Source: Dehalococcoidia bacterium
GTDB taxonomy: Bacteria > Chloroflexota > Dehalococcoidia > Lucifugimonadales > Lucifugimonadaceae
Direction of reading: 5' to 3'
Assembly: GCA_028278465.1 (NCBI GenBank)
Contig: JANQEF010000157.1
Span: forward strand, 1 to 7,860
DNA length: 7,860 bases
Shown: positions 5,524 to 7,860 of the stretch, one piece after another
How the letters are laid out: each line of letters begins with the position of its first letter
Position numbering within the stretch: the stretch's first letter is position 1
The notes under the pieces: generated by a model
What the model was told of the DNA's origin: nothing
The model's database searches: none
Seen by the model: only the letters and a program-made list of their open reading frames with translations
Made by a program: the position numbers and the translations under genes

Positions 5524-7860
5524 CACGCTATCTACTCGTCCTCCTAGCCGCGCTGGCGGCGGCGCCTACGCTGGTCGCGACATCGCCAGTCGAGACACTG
5601 TGGATCGCCGACGACCGGTTCGACGCGTTCATCGCGTTAGATGACCCTGCGCCCGTCGATCGCGAGCAGTGGGCCTCGTGGTCGCGCGCCAACGCTAGGC
5701 CATTGCTACCGGACAAGGAAGGGCACTACCTCGTGTTCACGCGCGAGTTCGACGGTCGTGTGTACACGCTGTTCTTCGGTCCGTACTCAGGGCCTCCGGA
5801 GGTCGAGAGTCAACGCCTTCAAAGGGAGATCGCGGAAGCAATGAACGGCGAGCCGTCGCTGTTGGCTGCCCGGGTGCGTGTTATCGACTCGCGTGGACTG
5901 AGCGAGATCCGTCGCTTAGGAGTTGCCGACTGGACGCGGATCGAAACGCTCGCGGCGAGCCGGGTGCGCACAACCATAGCGGAGGCGGTGCGAGAGGCGA
6001 GTCGACAACCCGACGGGACCGGGCTCTCCGCGACTCTTCGGACCCAACTCGTTGCATTGCGAAATGCCCAGGTGCTGGGCGGGGAGTTTGAGGATGTCGC
6101 CGGGCGAACGCTAGGAGCAGACGATGCCGCGGCGATGGATCTCGCGCTGGGGCGCCACTTCGTGGGTTTGGTCGCGGCGGACTGGGACGTGGAGCGCCTG
6201 AGACGAGAGGGTCTGGATGCGAGCAATGTGGAGGGTCTAGTCGGTGCCATCGTCAGAGTCCTCGAGCGTCCCGGCGAGATCGACGCCCTTGGCTGGTTCG
6301 ACCCGGCAACAGGGTCTTGGGCCGTTCCACAGGTGCGCGATCTCTTTTCCCCTGGCGAGACGTTTGAGTCGATGACGGGGCCTCAGGTCGATGCGGCGCT
6401 CCGGGGTGTGGGTCGCGTGCTCGTAGCGGCGGCCTCCTACCGCTGGGATTTGCCGACAGCCGAAGTCTTGGCACCTACACCGGGGGTGCGACAACTTGAG
6501 CGCGTGTCCGACCTCCTCGCGGAGAGCGGGGACCTCGAGGGCGCTCGGATCATTCGAGAGGCGCTGCGAACGGCCGGCGAGATCGCACCTGACTGGATCG
6601 ACATCGGCCAGGCGCTGGCAGCTGGCTTGCAGAACGACCCGCGGTGGGCGGAACTCGACGCGCGTGATCTCGCGGAGGGCCGGAAGGCTCTGGTCAGGAA
6701 GAGCCGCGAGCGGTCGGGAGAGGAGATCACACCCTCGGAATTTGATGCGTGGCTCGAGAGTGGCACCGACGGGAGGGAGATGCAACGGGTGGCCGACATC
6801 GCCCGCGAGATGATCGGTTTGTGGGGCATCGTCGCGGCGGTAGGGGGTGCGTCCAAGTCGAGCGACGCGAGTACGTGGACCCCCGAGGAAGTCCGCGACG
6901 CGGTCGCCCGTATCGGGCGCGCGGACCGGATGATGCGGCTGGCCGAGGCGCTGGAGGCCGAGCACGACCAGGCGGTTGACTTGTCCAGCGCCGTCAGCGA
7001 GGGCGTATCCGGCGAGAAGCGCCAGGAACTGGCGAGGGCCCTGGGCGAAGTGGCGGGCGCCGCCGGCGACGAGGCTGCCGAGCAACGGGGAGAGGAGATC
7101 CTCTCCGCGGCGGGCGCTGCCGAGACGGGAGGTGTGGACGCGGCAGCGGCGACGGCCGCGGTCGAGGCCGCTGCAGCAGAAGGCGGGCAGCAACCCCACG
7201 GCGAGCCTGGGGACGGATCCCATGGAGAGAGCCTGGGCGGCGACGGTGACGGCGATGGTAGCGACAACGGCAGCGGCGCAATCCCGCTCCAGAGCCTGCC
7301 GGTCTTGGAGATGATTGCGCGGCTGGTCGGCCAGTACTTCGGCGTCGAGGCCTATCTCCGTCAGGCCGCCATGCTCGTCTATCTATTTGCGGAGGACGCG
7401 GTCAAGGAATTGGTGGACAAGCTGGCAGAGGTCAACGACCTGTTCGGCGACGACCTGCAGAGGCTCGCGAGCGGGGTGAACTCGGCGCTCGACGAGCTAG
7501 GGCCGTACCTCGCCGACATCGGAGCGCTGGCGGAAGCGGCAATCGAGCAGGGCTTCGAGCGAGCGCGGCAGGAACTGGTCGAACTGGTCAGCCACGAGTT
7601 CGAGGAGGAGGCCCTCGACCGCCTCAAGAACGAACTGGCCAAGGAACTGAACGTCGATCCCACGCACATCGACCTCGATGCCGCCCTTGGCCTCGCAAGC
7701 GACTTCAGCATGGAGGCTTTGGTCGACTTCGCGGAGGACACCGTCGAGGATGCTGCGCGGCAGGCGACCAACCGGCTGCTGGCCGACACCGGGCTTCCCC
7801 CCGAACTGGCGTCGTTCGTCGACGAACGGGATTGGGATGGGGCGGGGCGTCTGATTGTCG
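5520..7860 (+). CDS. Large exported helix-rich acidic protein, 3' end beyond window (operon gene 4)
   Basis: An uninterrupted frame of 780 codons runs from the ATG at 5520 to the right edge. The start overlaps the upstream stop (ATGA) and has GGAGAGGA 6 nt before it. The N-terminus MTRYLLVLLAALAAAPTLVA is a signal peptide without a lipobox cysteine, so the protein should be periplasmic or secreted. Residues 27-110 are mixed and aromatic (FTREFDGRVYTLFFGPYSG) and look like a small folded domain. Residues 110-550 are mainly Ala/Arg/Glu-rich helix. Residues 555-586 form a Gly/Asp-rich linker (GGDGDGDGSDNGSG) that could bind calcium or act as a flexible hinge. From 588 on the sequence is again helical and strongly acidic, with heptad-like stretches at 628-715. 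I recognise no family. Its place in the operon suggests it is the extracytoplasmic partner of the A/B1/B2 complex, perhaps a ligand of the VWA domain. That role is inference only. Confidence 0.82.
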   Translation, partial: MTRYLLVLLAALAAAPTLVATSPVETLWIADDRFDAFIALDDPAPVDREQWASWSRANARPLLPDKEGHYLVFTREFDGRVYTLFFGPYSGPPEVESQRLQREIAEAMNGEPSLLAARVRVIDSRGLSEIRRLGVADWTRIETLAASRVRTTIAEAVREASRQPDGTGLSATLRTQLVALRNAQVLGGEFEDVAGRTLGADDAAAMDLALGRHFVGLVAADWDVERLRREGLDASNVEGLVGAIVRVLERPGEIDALGWFDPATGSWAVPQVRDLFSPGETFESMTGPQVDAALRGVGRVLVAAASYRWDLPTAEVLAPTPGVRQLERVSDLLAESGDLEGARIIREALRTAGEIAPDWIDIGQALAAGLQNDPRWAELDARDLAEGRKALVRKSRERSGEEITPSEFDAWLESGTDGREMQRVADIAREMIGLWGIVAAVGGASKSSDASTWTPEEVRDAVARIGRADRMMRLAEALEAEHDQAVDLSSAVSEGVSGEKRQELARALGEVAGAAGDEAAEQRGEEILSAAGAAETGGVDAAAATAAVEAAAAEGGQQPHGEPGDGSHGESLGGDGDGDGSDNGSGAIPLQSLPVLEMIARLVGQYFGVEAYLRQAAMLVYLFAEDAVKELVDKLAEVNDLFGDDLQRLASGVNSALDELGPYLADIGALAEAAIEQGFERARQELVELVSHEFEEEALDRLKNELAKELNVDPTHIDLDAALGLASDFSMEALVDFAEDTVEDAARQATNRLLADTGLPPELASFVDERDWDGAGRLIV

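Noticed and set aside
6237..7267. Long minus-strand frames (328 and 276 codons)
   Set aside because: They lie opposite the continuous 780-codon exported protein. Their Arg/Pro/Ser-rich products are typical antisense shadows of GC-rich coding sequence, with no ribosome site or domain.

Overview
The window looks like a high-GC, Gram-negative bacterium. The first gene combines a TIG domain, a thrombospondin type 3 calcium-binding repeat, a MopE-type metal-binding motif and an Fn3-like tail. This mix is common in Myxococcota, Acidobacteriota and related environmental phyla. No rRNA, tRNA or other phylogenetic marker is present, so the phylum is an inference. All supported genes lie on the + strand.

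Layout. (1) 83-1054 encodes a surface or secreted multidomain protein with no recognisable signal peptide. Its frame is open to the left edge, so its 5' end is either outside the window or lost. (2) 1055-1679 is a gene-poor spacer. It holds a GC-rich hairpin just after gene 1, a 19-bp imperfect tandem repeat, and a second hairpin that reads like a terminator on the minus strand. (3) 1680-2282 encodes an exported M23 (LytM) metallopeptidase with all zinc and catalytic residues, visibly lower in GC than the region to its right. (4) 2283-2572 is a spacer with one 39-codon reading frame behind a strong Shine-Dalgarno sequence. (5) 2573-7860 and beyond is a tightly packed four-gene operon, with a 9-nt gap, then a 4-nt overlap, then another 4-nt overlap.

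The operon is the main item of interest. Gene A is a four-helix MotA/TolQ/ExbB-family channel subunit. Genes B1 and B2 are both single-pass proteins built like TolR/ExbD/MotB: a short cytoplasmic N-terminus, a membrane helix with an aspartate at its start, and a periplasmic domain. They share the membrane motif T-x-S-x-L-D-x5-L-G-A. B2 carries a von Willebrand A (VWA) domain with a complete MIDAS metal site, where classical stators carry a peptidoglycan-binding or TolR-like domain. The fourth gene encodes an exported, acidic, helix-rich protein of at least 780 residues that runs off the right edge. One A subunit with two different B subunits recalls the AglR/AglQ/AglS gliding motor of Myxococcus, but the VWA domain and the large exported partner are not part of that motor. 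The best reading is an ion-driven trans-envelope machine of unassigned function. The upstream M23 peptidase might help it pass the cell wall, but it is not in the same tight operon.
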